DNA from: Hymenobacter persicinus
GTDB lineage: Bacteria; Bacteroidota; Bacteroidia; Cytophagales; Hymenobacteraceae
Direction: 5' to 3'
DNA: 64,000 bases
NCBI RefSeq assembly: GCF_004167665.1
Contig: NZ_SEWE01000020.1
Coordinates: 21,456 to 85,455 of the forward strand
Shown here one piece after another: positions 51,264-59,606 of the stretch (position 1 is its first letter; every line of letters starts with the position of its first letter). Under the pieces are notes generated by a model. It was not told the origin of the DNA, did not search any database, and saw only the letters and a list, made by a program, of their open reading frames with translations. The position numbers and the translations under genes were made by a program.

Positions 51264-52067
51264 ATGAACGACCAAACTGCCTTAATAACCGGGGCATCCA
51301 GCGGCATCGGCTTCGAGCTGGCCCGCTGCTTTGCCCGCGACGACTACCGCGTGGTGCTCGTGGCCCGCCACCTGACCGAGCTCCAGGAAGCCGCCCGTTT
51401 GCTCCACCAGGAATTCGGGGGCGTCGAGATTATGCTGCTGCCCCACGACCTGAGCCGGCCCGAGTCGGCGGAGCACATCTACGCCGAAACCAGCCGCCGG
51501 GGCCTGCAGATTGATGCCCTCGTCAACGACGCCGGCTTCGGCGAAACCGGCTACTTCACCGACACCGACATTCGCACCGAGCTGGGCATGATTCAGGTGA
51601 ATGCGGCCTCGCTGGTGCACCTGACCAAGCTGTACCTGCGCGACATGGTGGATCGCAACGAGGGCCGGATTCTGCAGGTCGGCTCGGTGGCTTCTTTTGC
51701 CCCCAGCCCCTGTCAGGCCGTGTACGCCGCCACCAAGGCCTTCGTGCTTAGCTTCGCCGAGGCCGTGCAGCACGAGCTGCGCCAGCAGAAGTCGGCCGTC
51801 ACGATGACGATTCTGTGCCCGCCGCCCACCGACACCAATTTCTTCCAGGTGGCCCACGCCGAAAACACCCGCGCCGCCGCCCGTCCCGCCGATGCCCGCC
51901 TCGTGGCCCAGGAAGGCTACGACGCGCTGATGAACGGGGCCGCCCGCTCCCTGCCCACGCTTAGCGCCAAGGTCAACTTCTTCTCCAGCCTGCTCCTGCC
52001 CGACTCGGTGCTGGCCACGCTGATGAACACCCAGCTGCACCCGCTCGAAAAAGAGCTCCGGCATTAG
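51264..52067 (+). CDS. Short-chain dehydrogenase/reductase
   Basis: A 267-residue SDR-family oxidoreductase: TGASSGIGFELAR cofactor motif at 9-21, an Asn in the segment DALVNDAGFGETG, and catalytic Ser141, Tyr154 and Lys158 (VGSVASFAPSPC and YAATKAF). Its Asn-Asp-Ala-Gly variation of the NNAG motif and the sequence LVARHLTELQEAA suggest the DltE/YohF-like group. It reduces a carbonyl or oxidises an alcohol with NAD(P)(H); the substrate is unknown. The 200-bp interval before it (51064-51263) is AT-rich near its 3' end and likely contains the promoter. It is convergent with the gliding-motility-type gene. Confidence 0.88.
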   Translation: MNDQTALITGASSGIGFELARCFARDDYRVVLVARHLTELQEAARLLHQEFGGVEIMLLPHDLSRPESAEHIYAETSRRGLQIDALVNDAGFGETGYFTDTDIRTELGMIQVNAASLVHLTKLYLRDMVDRNEGRILQVGSVASFAPSPCQAVYAATKAFVLSFAEAVQHELRQQKSAVTMTILCPPPTDTNFFQVAHAENTRAAARPADARLVAQEGYDALMNGAARSLPTLSAKVNFFSSLLLPDSVLATLMNTQLHPLEKELRH

Positions 52068-52115
52068 GTTGCTTTTGCCCGGGTAGTGCCCAGGTGGATG
52101 CGCCGCCACCGGATC

Positions 52116-54104
52116 TTAGCGCACCACCTCAAACCAGCCCCGGTAGCGGGTGCCGTCGGCGAGCCGGCAGAGGTAGTAGTAAGTGCCCGCGGTGGCGCCG
52201 GCGTAGTCGTTGTGGTAGTCGGGGGAGTAATAGAGCTGCCGGCCCCAGCGGTTGAAGATGGTCAGCTCGGTATTGGGGTAGCGGGCCAGGTTTTCAATGA
52301 CGAACGTGTCGTTGAGGCCGTCGCCGTTGGGCGTAATCACGTTGAAAAACGCCAGGCAGGCATCGTCGGGGCTGATGCGCAGCAGGGTCACGCAGTTGGT
52401 AAGGCTCGGGCTGGCCGCCTGCAGCACCGCCGTGCCGCCCCGCACCACGTCCACGCGCACCGTGTTGGTACCCTGTCCGCTCACCAGCGTGCCGCCGGTA
52501 ATGGTCCACTGGTAGGCGCCCGGCGGACCGTCGATGGTGTACGTCAGGCCCTGGTGGGCGGCCAGGCAATACACCGCCGCACCCGTAATCTGGGGTCCCA
52601 GCTTCACCTGCACCGGGCGCGTGGCCGAGTCGGTAGGGCAGCCCGAGGGCGGCAGCCCGCGCACGGTAACGGCCCCAGCGCCCCCGGTCAGCCACTCCAC
52701 CTGCACCGTGCGGCCCGTTATGGAGCCCACCACCCGGCCGCCCCGGGCCGTCCAGCGGTACTGCGGAAACACTGGTCCCAGGGCAGTGTAGGTGCCCACG
52801 CTCTGGGCGCAGAGCACCGAGTCGCCGCGCACTCCCGTGGGCGGAGCCGGGCGCGTGACCGTAATTCGAAAGGCCGTAGCCACCGACTTACTGTTGCAGG
52901 CCGCGTCCACGGCCGTTACTACCACGTCGTAGGCGGCGGGGCGGGCCAGGCCACAGCCGGCGGTGAGGTGAAACGTGCCCGTCGCCCCGCTCACGCCCGT
53001 CAGGCTCACCGTGCCGGGCGCCCCACCGGTGCCGTTGCCGGTCTGCCCGCTGAAGGTGGCGTCGATAGGGCCGCCCCCGTCGAGCAGCACGCTGCTCACG
53101 CTCAGGGTCAGCTGCTGGGGGTCGGGGTCGGTGGCGGCAATGGCGAAGTCCAGGCTCTGACCGTCCTCCACCACGAAGTCGCGCCGGGCCAGGGTGGCCG
53201 CCGTGAAGGCCGGGGGCTGGTTGGGCCCGCCCGAGCAGGTGCGCACCACCACCTGAATGTCGCGGCGCATGGTGCCTAGCAGCACTTCCCGCCCGTTTAT
53301 CACCCGGTACTCGCGCACGTCGACGGCCAGCAGAAACGTGCCTTCCTGCCGGCCCAGGTAGCGGGCCACCCCGCTGCGGGCATCCACGGCGGCGTAGCCC
53401 GTGGCGCCGAAGGGCTGGGTCGGACTATAGCCGGCCGTGTAATCGACGGGCACCACGGGCAGTACGGCCTGATTGGGAGCGCCCAGGCTGTAGCTAAGCC
53501 GGTCCCCGTCGGCGTCATAGGCATTGTTGATAACGGCGGTGGTGTCGCCGCGGCATATAACGGCCAGGGCGTTGGTAGAAAACACCGGCGAGGAATTCAG
53601 CAGCATCGGCGGGGTCATATCCACCGACAGCGCCATGCTGGTGCCGCCCGACAAGACGATGTTGGTGATGCCCGCGTTGCGGTAGTTGGCGGCCAGCGTC
53701 ACGAGGTAGCCCTCGGTTACGGCGGGCAGGGCCACTGTCACGATGTAGAGGGCCAGCGTCACGCGCGGGGCCTGCAGGCTGCAGCCCGGCAGCAGGGGCG
53801 GCGTGATTTCGGAGAAGCTGCGCCGGGGCACGATCAGTTGCTCCAACGACTGCCCCCCCGGACCCTTGCTGAAGACTTCGATGGGCACGGAGATACTACC
53901 ATTCGGATTCGACGAGCCCGGTTCCTTGTTGAAGTAGATGCGGGCCGTAATCTGGTAGCGGTAGGGCTTGCCGGCCGGGCCGTTGGCGTCGAGGTAGACG
54001 TAGTTCAACTCCCCGCCCACGAGGTGGCTGGCCCCGGCCGACCCAAGCCCCAGGCCCAGCCAGATCAACAGCAAAAAACAGGTGCGTAGTAGCGGAATAG
54101 GCAT
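52116..54104 (-). CDS. Large exported protein with gliding-motility-associated C-terminal domain (T9SS type B)
   Basis: A 662-residue surface protein. Signal peptide (MPIPLLRTCFLLLIWLGLGL..., cleaved after AGA). Immediately after it is a SHLVGGELNYVYLD motif typical of Bacteroidota adhesin-like surface proteins. Three or more Ig-like/PKD-like beta domains follow (for example TYTALGPVFPQYRWTARGG and YTIDGPPGAYQWTITGG). The end FFNVITPNGDGLNDTFVIEN, ELTIFNRWGRQLYYSPDYHN and GTYYYLCRLADG is the CHU_C / type B T9SS sorting domain, so it is secreted and anchored at the surface. It probably acts in adhesion or gliding, as in other Bacteroidota. The gene stands alone. Confidence 0.9.
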   Translation of the reverse strand: MPIPLLRTCFLLLIWLGLGLGSAGASHLVGGELNYVYLDANGPAGKPYRYQITARIYFNKEPGSSNPNGSISVPIEVFSKGPGGQSLEQLIVPRRSFSEITPPLLPGCSLQAPRVTLALYIVTVALPAVTEGYLVTLAANYRNAGITNIVLSGGTSMALSVDMTPPMLLNSSPVFSTNALAVICRGDTTAVINNAYDADGDRLSYSLGAPNQAVLPVVPVDYTAGYSPTQPFGATGYAAVDARSGVARYLGRQEGTFLLAVDVREYRVINGREVLLGTMRRDIQVVVRTCSGGPNQPPAFTAATLARRDFVVEDGQSLDFAIAATDPDPQQLTLSVSSVLLDGGGPIDATFSGQTGNGTGGAPGTVSLTGVSGATGTFHLTAGCGLARPAAYDVVVTAVDAACNSKSVATAFRITVTRPAPPTGVRGDSVLCAQSVGTYTALGPVFPQYRWTARGGRVVGSITGRTVQVEWLTGGAGAVTVRGLPPSGCPTDSATRPVQVKLGPQITGAAVYCLAAHQGLTYTIDGPPGAYQWTITGGTLVSGQGTNTVRVDVVRGGTAVLQAASPSLTNCVTLLRISPDDACLAFFNVITPNGDGLNDTFVIENLARYPNTELTIFNRWGRQLYYSPDYHNDYAGATAGTYYYLCRLADGTRYRGWFEVVR

Positions 54105-54270
54105 AGGCGGGGCTGATAGAGGTCGGATACCCCAAGATACAATTTTACCGCCGCCCCCGCGCCGGCCCGGGCGGTTTCGACGCTGCGGTTGTGCGAATGC
54201 CAGCGAATTGCCTTATCCTTAACCGGCCATTCCCACCCCCGGGGTGCGCCTCTCCTCTATTATTGTGCTT

Positions 54271-55311
54271 ATGGATATGTCCGCCACCGACAACCTGCCC
54301 GTTTCCACCGAGTCGCCCAGCTCCCCACTGATTACCGAGTTTGACCCTTATTGGCAGGGGCCCCATACCGGCTCCACCCACGAGGTAGCCATCAGCAAGG
54401 ATTTCGTGTTTGTGAGCGGGCAGCTGATGGATCAGATAGCCAAGTTCGACCACGCGGGACAGTTGCTGGCCCACTTCAATATGCCCGCCGGCAGCGGCCC
54501 CCACGGCCTGCTCATCGACCAGGAAGACCAGCTCTGGGTGTCGCTGGAATTTGCCGGCACCATCGTCCGCCTCGACGAGAACGGCGACACCACCGAGTTT
54601 ATCGACACCACCATCCGGGCCTCCGGCGCCTACCTCAACCCCGCCCCCCACGGTATCTGCCAGGGCCCCGACGGCAGCATCTGGTTTACGGGCAAGCGCA
54701 CCAGCACCGTCGGCCGCGCCCAGCCCGGCCAGCAACCCATGCATTTCCAGCTCAACACCCTGGCCGCCCTGCCCATCTTCCTCACCCCCGGTCCCGACGG
54801 CAACATCTGGGGCACCGAGCTGCTGGGCAGCGCCATTCTGCGCGTCAACCCCAACCGGCCCGACCGGGTCCAGGAGTTCCCGACGCCCACGCCCAACAGC
54901 CGCCCCGTCGGCATCATCCCCGACCCGCAGCTGCCCTACCTGTGGTTTTCGGAGGAGGCCGGGCGTAAAATCGGGCGCATCAACCTGGAAGGCCGCATTC
55001 AGGAGTTCACCCTGTCCCTGCTCCAGCCCAACCACATCCTGGGCTCCCTCACCTTCGACCGGGACCTGAACCTCTGGGTGCAGGTGTATATCGACACCAC
55101 CCTGCCCGGCCCCGCCGGCCCCGACTACCTGCTCTGCATCGACAAGGCCATCCGCACCAGCACCGACCCCAACCTGTTTGGCGTACCCATGACCACCCAC
55201 AAGGTGCCCAGCGCCCGGGGCATGCTGCACCGCATCAAAACCGACGCGGCGGGCAACATCTGGTTTACCGAGATGATGACTGACCGGGTGGGCAAGGTCA
55301 CGCTGGCCTGA
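54271..55311 (+). CDS. Virginiamycin B lyase-like beta-propeller protein
   Basis: A 346-residue protein with repeated propeller blades of the Vgb/SMP-30 type: HGLLIDQEDQLWVSLEFAGT, HGICQGPDGSIWFTGKRTST, TPGPDGNIWGTELLGSAILR, LPYLWFSEEAGRKIGRINLE and TDAAGNIWFTEMMTDRVGKV. The 'P-DG-x-I/L-W-x-x-x' rhythm is that of Vgb-family proteins, of which streptogramin B lyase is one member. Most family members are not resistance enzymes, and I would not infer antibiotic inactivation. There is no signal peptide, so it is likely cytoplasmic. The ATG at 54271 is chosen over the upstream in-frame GTG at 54244. Confidence 0.78.
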   Translation: MDMSATDNLPVSTESPSSPLITEFDPYWQGPHTGSTHEVAISKDFVFVSGQLMDQIAKFDHAGQLLAHFNMPAGSGPHGLLIDQEDQLWVSLEFAGTIVRLDENGDTTEFIDTTIRASGAYLNPAPHGICQGPDGSIWFTGKRTSTVGRAQPGQQPMHFQLNTLAALPIFLTPGPDGNIWGTELLGSAILRVNPNRPDRVQEFPTPTPNSRPVGIIPDPQLPYLWFSEEAGRKIGRINLEGRIQEFTLSLLQPNHILGSLTFDRDLNLWVQVYIDTTLPGPAGPDYLLCIDKAIRTSTDPNLFGVPMTTHKVPSARGMLHRIKTDAAGNIWFTEMMTDRVGKVTLA

Positions 55312-55423
55312 GTAAGGCAGCTGTATCAGTGACCGGCTACTGCCCCAGCCGTCGGCAGCCGGCCTTCCCTACTGCGTCTGCCGTAGCCCTCCCTTCCACT
55401 ACTCCGCCCGTTATTTAATCCGC

Positions 55424-55527
55424 CTGTCATCCTGAGCAGCGCGAAGGACCTTGCCACGCCAAAACAAGTCGTTGTTACGGCTGTCGTTCCTATCCCATAA
55501 GGTTCTTCGCGCTGCTCAGGATGACAG
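55424..55527. repeat. REP-like inverted repeat (TGTCATCCTGAGC family)
   Basis: CTGTCATCCTGAGCAGCGCG at 55424 onward and its complement ending at 55527 form 29-bp arms with two mismatches around a 46-bp centre. The same TGTCATCCTGAG start occurs at 58389, so this is a dispersed palindromic family, as known from many Bacteroidota intergenic regions. It lies in the 520-bp gap 55312-55831, which otherwise holds the hairpin at 55590 and the promoter of the next gene. Confidence 0.75.
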
Positions 55528-55589
55528 ACCCAAACAAGGGCAGCTCCGCAACGGCGCCACGCCCGATGCCTCGGTTTCTGCCCAAGGCG

Positions 55590-55640
55590 CCGAACACTCA
55601 GCTGGGCGTTCATCGATAACGCCCAGCTGAGTGTTCGGCC
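55590..55640. repeat. Perfect hairpin, 22-bp arms and 7-bp loop
   Basis: GCCGAACACTCAGCTGGGCG followed by TT, loop CATCGAT, then the exact complement ending GTTCGGC at 55640. There is no T run, so it is not a standard terminator; it could be a decayed dispersed palindrome or a protein-binding site. Confidence 0.75.
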
Positions 55641-55831
55641 GTTGCCTTACGCCGTTCAGCACTGCCAACCCGCTTCCCAGCCCCTACCTTCCACGTCTTA
55701 AACAAAATAACCAGCATACACTTTGAATTACAAAGTTCTTTTATATCCTTTGTGTAGTTCCCGGCTACCCTCCCCGGCGGCGACGCTTGCGGGGCCCGGC
55801 GCCTATCTTCCCACTTCACTTCTTACCCGCC

Positions 55832-56407
55832 ATGACCTTCCCCCAAAGCATTCTGCGCGTTGCCCTGGCTACGGGGCTGCTGTTGCTCATTCCGCTGCTG
55901 GCCCAGCAGTTTGTGCCCGGCATGCACTGGAGCCCCGGCGACTTTGCCGCGGCCGGGCTGCTGCTCTTCGGCGCGGGCCTCGTCGCAGCCTTTGTCTGGC
56001 GCCAGGGCAATTCGTTGACCTACCGCCTGGGCGCGGCCCTGGCCGCAGGGGCCGGCCTGCTGCTGGTCTGGGCCAACCTGGCCGTGGGACTCGTGGGCAG
56101 CGAGGACAACCCGGCTAATGGGCTGTATCTGGCGGTGCTGGCCGTGGCCGTCGTTGGGGCGCTGGCGGCGCGCTTCCGGCCCCGGGGCATGGCCCACGCC
56201 ATGTTTGCCGCCGCCCTCACCTACGCGCTGGTCACGGTGGTGGCCCTGTTCGTCTGGCCGCCCACGGGCGCGGCCGCCGAGCCCCAGGTGCATTTGCTGA
56301 ACGTGCTGGTCGCCAACGGCCTGTTTGCCGGGCTCTGGGTGGCCGCGGGCTGGCTGTTCCGCCGGGCTGCCGCGGCCGGCTCCGCGCTGGGTCAGTCACT
56401 ACTCTAG
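55832..56407 (+). CDS. Orphan integral membrane protein, 191 residues
   Basis: Six hydrophobic helices of Ala/Leu/Val-rich composition are seen, starting ILRVALATGLLLLIPLLAQQ and ending GLFAGLWVAAGWLFRRAAA, with few charged residues outside short loops. It has no family motif that I recognise. It may be one of the generic small membrane proteins of Bacteroidota, similar in layout to DUF-type 'hypothetical membrane proteins'. The frame is open upstream; the ATG at 55832 is taken as start because it begins the first helix. TATCTTCC at 55804-55811 is a weak -7-like element. Confidence 0.6.
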   Translation: MTFPQSILRVALATGLLLLIPLLAQQFVPGMHWSPGDFAAAGLLLFGAGLVAAFVWRQGNSLTYRLGAALAAGAGLLLVWANLAVGLVGSEDNPANGLYLAVLAVAVVGALAARFRPRGMAHAMFAAALTYALVTVVALFVWPPTGAAAEPQVHLLNVLVANGLFAGLWVAAGWLFRRAAAAGSALGQSLL

Positions 56408-56532
56408 CCCTTTTACCCGCTGCGTACCCGCCCGGCCGGTAGCCCGTAGTGGCGGCAACAACTGCCTTAAGCAAGCCTGAGCCCAGCCGAGCAGCTGTTC
56501 GCGCCGTCCGCTGCCAGACCAAAGGCTCCACT

Positions 56533-56564
56533 AAAAAAAGCCCCCGCGGCGGCGGCGGCTTTTT
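56533..56564. terminator. Intrinsic terminator
   Basis: AAAAAAAGCCCCCGC and GCGGCGGCGGCTTTTT pair imperfectly (GGC repeats allow several registers). It lies between the membrane protein gene and the minus-strand GAF gene, so it probably serves both. Confidence 0.7.
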
Positions 56565-56641
56565 AATCGTTTCTGCGGCTAGGCCCGGAACGCATGACGC
56601 CGAGCCTTATTACCAGCGCTTCTGTCACGCCCTGCCGGGAA

Positions 56642-57115
56642 CTAGGCCCCGGCCATAGGCAAATGGGCATAGAGCAGATTGGCAGCGGCCTCCAGCAGGG
56701 GCAAATCCGCCGTACGCTCCTCGCAGCGCTGCATATCGTAGTGGCACAGCGTCCCGAATGCCTGACCCTGCGCATCCCGGATCAGCACCCCGCAGTAGGA
56801 AATTACGGGCGTATCTACCAGGCCTTTCACGTGCGCATCCACCCGGGCGTCGCTGATTTCAAGCGGGGTTTGCTGCCGGCCGACCAGGGAACAGAACGTC
56901 GCGGCCATCGGGGTATCTCCGCCCTGTTTTATGGCCGGTTGGCGCCGGTCAAACAAGGCCAGATTGCGCAGCGTACTCCCATCAAACTTGAAGATTCCGG
57001 TGTACTGGTGGGGCGTCCGGCTGTTTAGGTATTCCAGCCCCGCGTCGATACCGTCCTGCTGGAGTAGGCTGGTGAACTCGGTAATTTCGCGCTGCATAGG
57101 AGAATCAGAAGCCAT
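56642..57115 (-). CDS. GAF-domain protein, 157 residues
   Basis: A single GAF domain: LEYLNSRTPHQYTGIFKFDG for the first strands, AATFCSLVGRQQTPLEISDA with the binding-pocket Cys, then YCGVLIRDAQGQAFGTLCHY and a final helix. GAF domains bind small molecules, chromophores or form dimers. Here there is no output domain, so it may act as a sensor module for a separate partner. The TTG/ATG choice gives 57115 as the likely start (MASDSPMQREI). No gene nearby suggests what it senses. Chromophore binding by the Cys is possible only in principle. Confidence 0.75.
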   Translation of the reverse strand: MASDSPMQREITEFTSLLQQDGIDAGLEYLNSRTPHQYTGIFKFDGSTLRNLALFDRRQPAIKQGGDTPMAATFCSLVGRQQTPLEISDARVDAHVKGLVDTPVISYCGVLIRDAQGQAFGTLCHYDMQRCEERTADLPLLEAAANLLYAHLPMAGA

Positions 57116-57360
57116 AATCAAAAGGCAGTAACGGGAGAATCCGGGAGTGACTATTCGCCCTCAACGTGCTGCTGGCAGAAAGAAGGACACAAAAATTTCA
57201 GCCAAAGGTACCACGTGACACCCGGAAAGCAGCCGATACGCTGAAAACAAGGCCCGCAGGCGTAAAGTTACCTAAGCCGCCGCCGCCCGGCCCAAAACCC
57301 GTCCAACTCCCGTTTAAATCCCGACCGGCGGTCACCAAAAACCCGACCCGAAGTCTCAAC

Positions 57361-57570
57361 GATTCGCGGCCTGGTCCCAACCATTCGGGGCCCGGCCGCA
57401 GTCGTTCGCGGCCGAGCCCCGACGGCTCGCGGCCCGGTCCCGGTCGTTCGCGGTGCCGCCCCGAGGGTTCGCGGCCTCGCCGCAGTCGTTCGCGGCCCGG
57501 CCCCGATGGTTCGCGGCCAAGTTCCGGGGGTTCGCGCCCTGGTTCCGACGGTTCGCGGCCCGGTCACACT
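57361..57570. repeat. Tandem array, 10 imperfect units of 21 bp
   Basis: Units begin at 57361, 57382, 57403 and so on to 57550. A typical unit is GGTTCGCGGCCCGGTCCC followed by GAC. There are no unique spacers. It lies 115-325 bp upstream of the gene at 57685, within a gene-free stretch of about 570 bp (57116-57684). The array is open in several frames only because its period is a multiple of three. It has the same period as the array at 23711. Confidence 0.85.
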
Positions 57571-57684
57571 CTTTTCCGCCGCGGGCAGATAATATCCACT
57601 AAAATTCCCTTATCCTTATAGCCGAGTACTGCCCTTATCTAACCTATTGCTACGCTTGATTTCTCATTCTTACCCCCTTCTATT

Positions 57685-58383
57685 ATGCTTACCACCAAAC
57701 AAGACAACCGCCTTACCGCGGCTGAGAACGTCGCGGCCGCCCTGGCCCTCGACCCCACCGCCTACGCCCAGGACAAAGCCCTCGGCCAGATCCGCCAGGA
57801 GCTAGACGCCCGGCTCGACGAGCTGCGGCCCCTGCGCCAGCAGGGCGTGCGCGCCGCCAGCCCCGGCGCCACCAAAACCAAGGGCCAGCGCCGGGAGCTG
57901 CTCTGCACTGCGGCCGCCGAAGTGGCCGGCGACCTGTACTCCTACGCCACCGATAAGCAGGACCGCAGCCTGCAAACCAGCGCCGACTACAACTACTCCA
58001 GCCTCTTCAAGCTGCGCCCCACGGCCCTCACCGACCTCGCCCAGCACATCCTCGACGCGGCCGAAACCCACCAAGCCGCCCTGCTCGATTACGGCGTCAC
58101 CCCTAAGCGCCTCCAGGAGCTGCGCGACGCCCTGGCCTCCTTCACCGGCACCAAAAACGACCCGCGCCAGCAAATCACCGAGGGCAAAGCCGCCCGCATT
58201 GCCATCCGGGAGCAGTTCAACCAGCTCGCCACCCTCCTCCAGGACCGCCTCGACCGCAGCCTGCGCAAGTACGCCCGCGCCTCCCCCGACTTCTACCAAA
58301 AAGTCCTCGCCGCCCGCATCGTAGTAGACCGGCCCGGCGGGCATAAGGGCAGCGGAATCAGCGAAACCCCGAAACCTCAATAA
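57685..58383 (+). CDS. Helical orphan protein, 232 residues, preceded by a 21-bp tandem array
   Basis: A soluble, almost all-helical protein with no signal. Readable blocks are NVAAALALDPTAYAQDKALG, IRQELDARLDELRPLRQQG, LLCTAAAEVAGDLYSYATDK, LLDYGVTPKRLQELRDAL and a C-terminal DLRLDRSLRKYARASPDFYQ-like helix with FYQKVLAARIV. I associate this type with a recurring uncharacterised Bacteroidota family, but cannot name it. Its size, the 21-bp array upstream, and a leader with CCTATTG, TTCTTACC and CTATTATG match the layout of the gene at 22924-23640. Protein-level relation between the two is not evident by eye. Confidence 0.6.
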   Translation: MLTTKQDNRLTAAENVAAALALDPTAYAQDKALGQIRQELDARLDELRPLRQQGVRAASPGATKTKGQRRELLCTAAAEVAGDLYSYATDKQDRSLQTSADYNYSSLFKLRPTALTDLAQHILDAAETHQAALLDYGVTPKRLQELRDALASFTGTKNDPRQQITEGKAARIAIREQFNQLATLLQDRLDRSLRKYARASPDFYQKVLAARIVVDRPGGHKGSGISETPKPQ

Positions 58384-58387
58384 CTAC

Positions 58388-58440
58388 CTGTCATCCTGAG
58401 TGGAGCGAAGCGCAACGAAGGACCTCTCGCGCTTCGCTCC
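58388..58440. repeat. REP-like element with 12-bp perfect stem
   Basis: Begins CTGTCATCCTGAGTGGAGCG like the element at 55424. GGAGCGAAGCGC at 58402-58413 pairs exactly with GCGCTTCGCTCC at 58429-58440. It may also end the transcript of the helical orphan gene, whose stop is 5 bp upstream. Confidence 0.7.
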
Positions 58441-58459
58441 ATTTCAGACTATCTGATTT

Positions 58460-58759
58460 ATGAAACAAATACCAGAAATAAAGCTCGTACCCAAGCCGGA
58501 AACCGAGGAAGCTAAAGCAGCAGTAGGATATCAGTGGAACGAAGTGGCAGGAACTCGCCATAAACTAGGTGGTAAGCCTGATTCTGCTTTTGGAGTTGAG
58601 TATCCAAAATGTGAGGAATGCTCACAGACCATGACATTCTATGCCCAAATAGACTCTATCGGCGACGACTATGACTTGGCAGACTGCTGTGTAATTCACG
58701 TTTTCGTATGCTTGGATTGCTTCACCACTGTAAGCATGATAAATCAATGTCCCGCTTAA
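58460..58759 (+). CDS. Small zinc-ribbon-like orphan protein, 99 residues
   Basis: Two Cys-x-x-Cys knuckles are visible, CEECSQTMTFYAQIDS and VFVCLDCFTTV, with additional Cys at ADCCVIHV, so a zinc ribbon is likely. The wording (YPKCEEC...MTFYAQIDSIGDDYDLADC) resembles the end of DUF1963-type proteins, but the rest of that domain is missing, so this could be a stand-alone relative or a fragment. Codon use and AT-richness differ from the backbone, which suggests acquisition. It starts 19 bp after the REP-like element. Confidence 0.55.
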   Translation: MKQIPEIKLVPKPETEEAKAAVGYQWNEVAGTRHKLGGKPDSAFGVEYPKCEECSQTMTFYAQIDSIGDDYDLADCCVIHVFVCLDCFTTVSMINQCPA

Positions 58760-58837
58760 AACTCCTATTGGGCATTCCAACACGTATTAAGCCTACTTAC
58801 ACCTTTGCCAACTGCTTCATCAAACGTAGCTTGTAGC

Positions 58838-59419
58838 ATGATGACGCAGTTTGCTCAGCTTTATCCTTTGGGGCTGATTCGCTATACGCAGAGCACCTTT
58901 CTTGAATTAGTAACTGACACCGAGGTACACCGCATTGATTTTCGCGGTAAGCTAAGTTTCCGGTTGCAGCGTGGCACTCACGGTCCAATATCGTTTCACC
59001 AAAGTCACCCTTTACTCAAAGGAGTAAATGGCCCATTAACCAGCCTTATAGCTCGCGCAACTCCTTATGCACTACTTGACGCACCTCTCCTTTTAAATGC
59101 TATCCGCCAAGAGGTGCAAAAGCAGGCAGGAGGCTGGACTGAATTTGTTAGCGGCTCCTGGACGATGTGGTGGCAACGACTAGTGGCCCACAATATAATC
59201 CCTAGCCTCACTCGTACTGGCGGGATTATTCTTGACAGTGTGCCAGTACCTGTTGCTAAGTCTGTAGCAGCTATATGTACACGTTATGGTGTAGATACAT
59301 ATAGCCTCCCGCCACAGCACCGATGGTCTAATCCTCCTGAAGAGCCTCTGTACAAACTTCTGCTGATTGGCCGAAACTACGTTATTGCCCGTGAGTTCTT
59401 TGTTAGCACGTTGTGCTAA
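58838..59419 (+). CDS. Orphan protein, 193 residues
   Basis: A soluble protein with mixed alpha/beta pattern: MMTQFAQLYPLGLIRYTQST at the start, EVHRIDFRGKLSFRLQRGTH, a helix-rich middle with GGWTEFVSGSWTMWWQRLV, and a last strand LLLIGRNYVIAREFFVSTL. No family recognised, no signal peptide. The composition is clearly less GC-rich than the clpB gene downstream. The ATG at 58838 (or 58841) is chosen over an earlier in-frame start at 58805. With the 99-residue gene it forms a short lower-GC patch between REP element and clpB. Confidence 0.55.
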   Translation: MMTQFAQLYPLGLIRYTQSTFLELVTDTEVHRIDFRGKLSFRLQRGTHGPISFHQSHPLLKGVNGPLTSLIARATPYALLDAPLLLNAIRQEVQKQAGGWTEFVSGSWTMWWQRLVAHNIIPSLTRTGGIILDSVPVPVAKSVAAICTRYGVDTYSLPPQHRWSNPPEEPLYKLLLIGRNYVIAREFFVSTLC

Positions 59420-59606
59420 ATTATACGAATGGCTTAACCTGCCCTACCCCATTTACCACCTTTACATCAGACAAAATAACACAATCGACGCTAGAAAAAA
59501 CGATAAAAACCAGCCAAAACGTCAGTAAAACCCCTCTTGCACCCCGTTTGCTAGTCTCTGCGTAGACCTTCCTAACCCGAAGCACCCACTCCAGACTTAG
59601 CAGACT

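Noticed and set aside
54271..55311. Streptogramin resistance gene (vgb)
   Set aside because: Only the generic propeller pattern of the family is seen; most such proteins do not inactivate antibiotics, and the catalytic residues could not be confirmed.
57166..57621. Long reading frame rich in Arg, Pro, Gly and Ser as a real gene
   Set aside because: It simply runs through the 21-bp tandem array, which is open in several frames on both strands because its period is a multiple of three; there is no promoter or domain.
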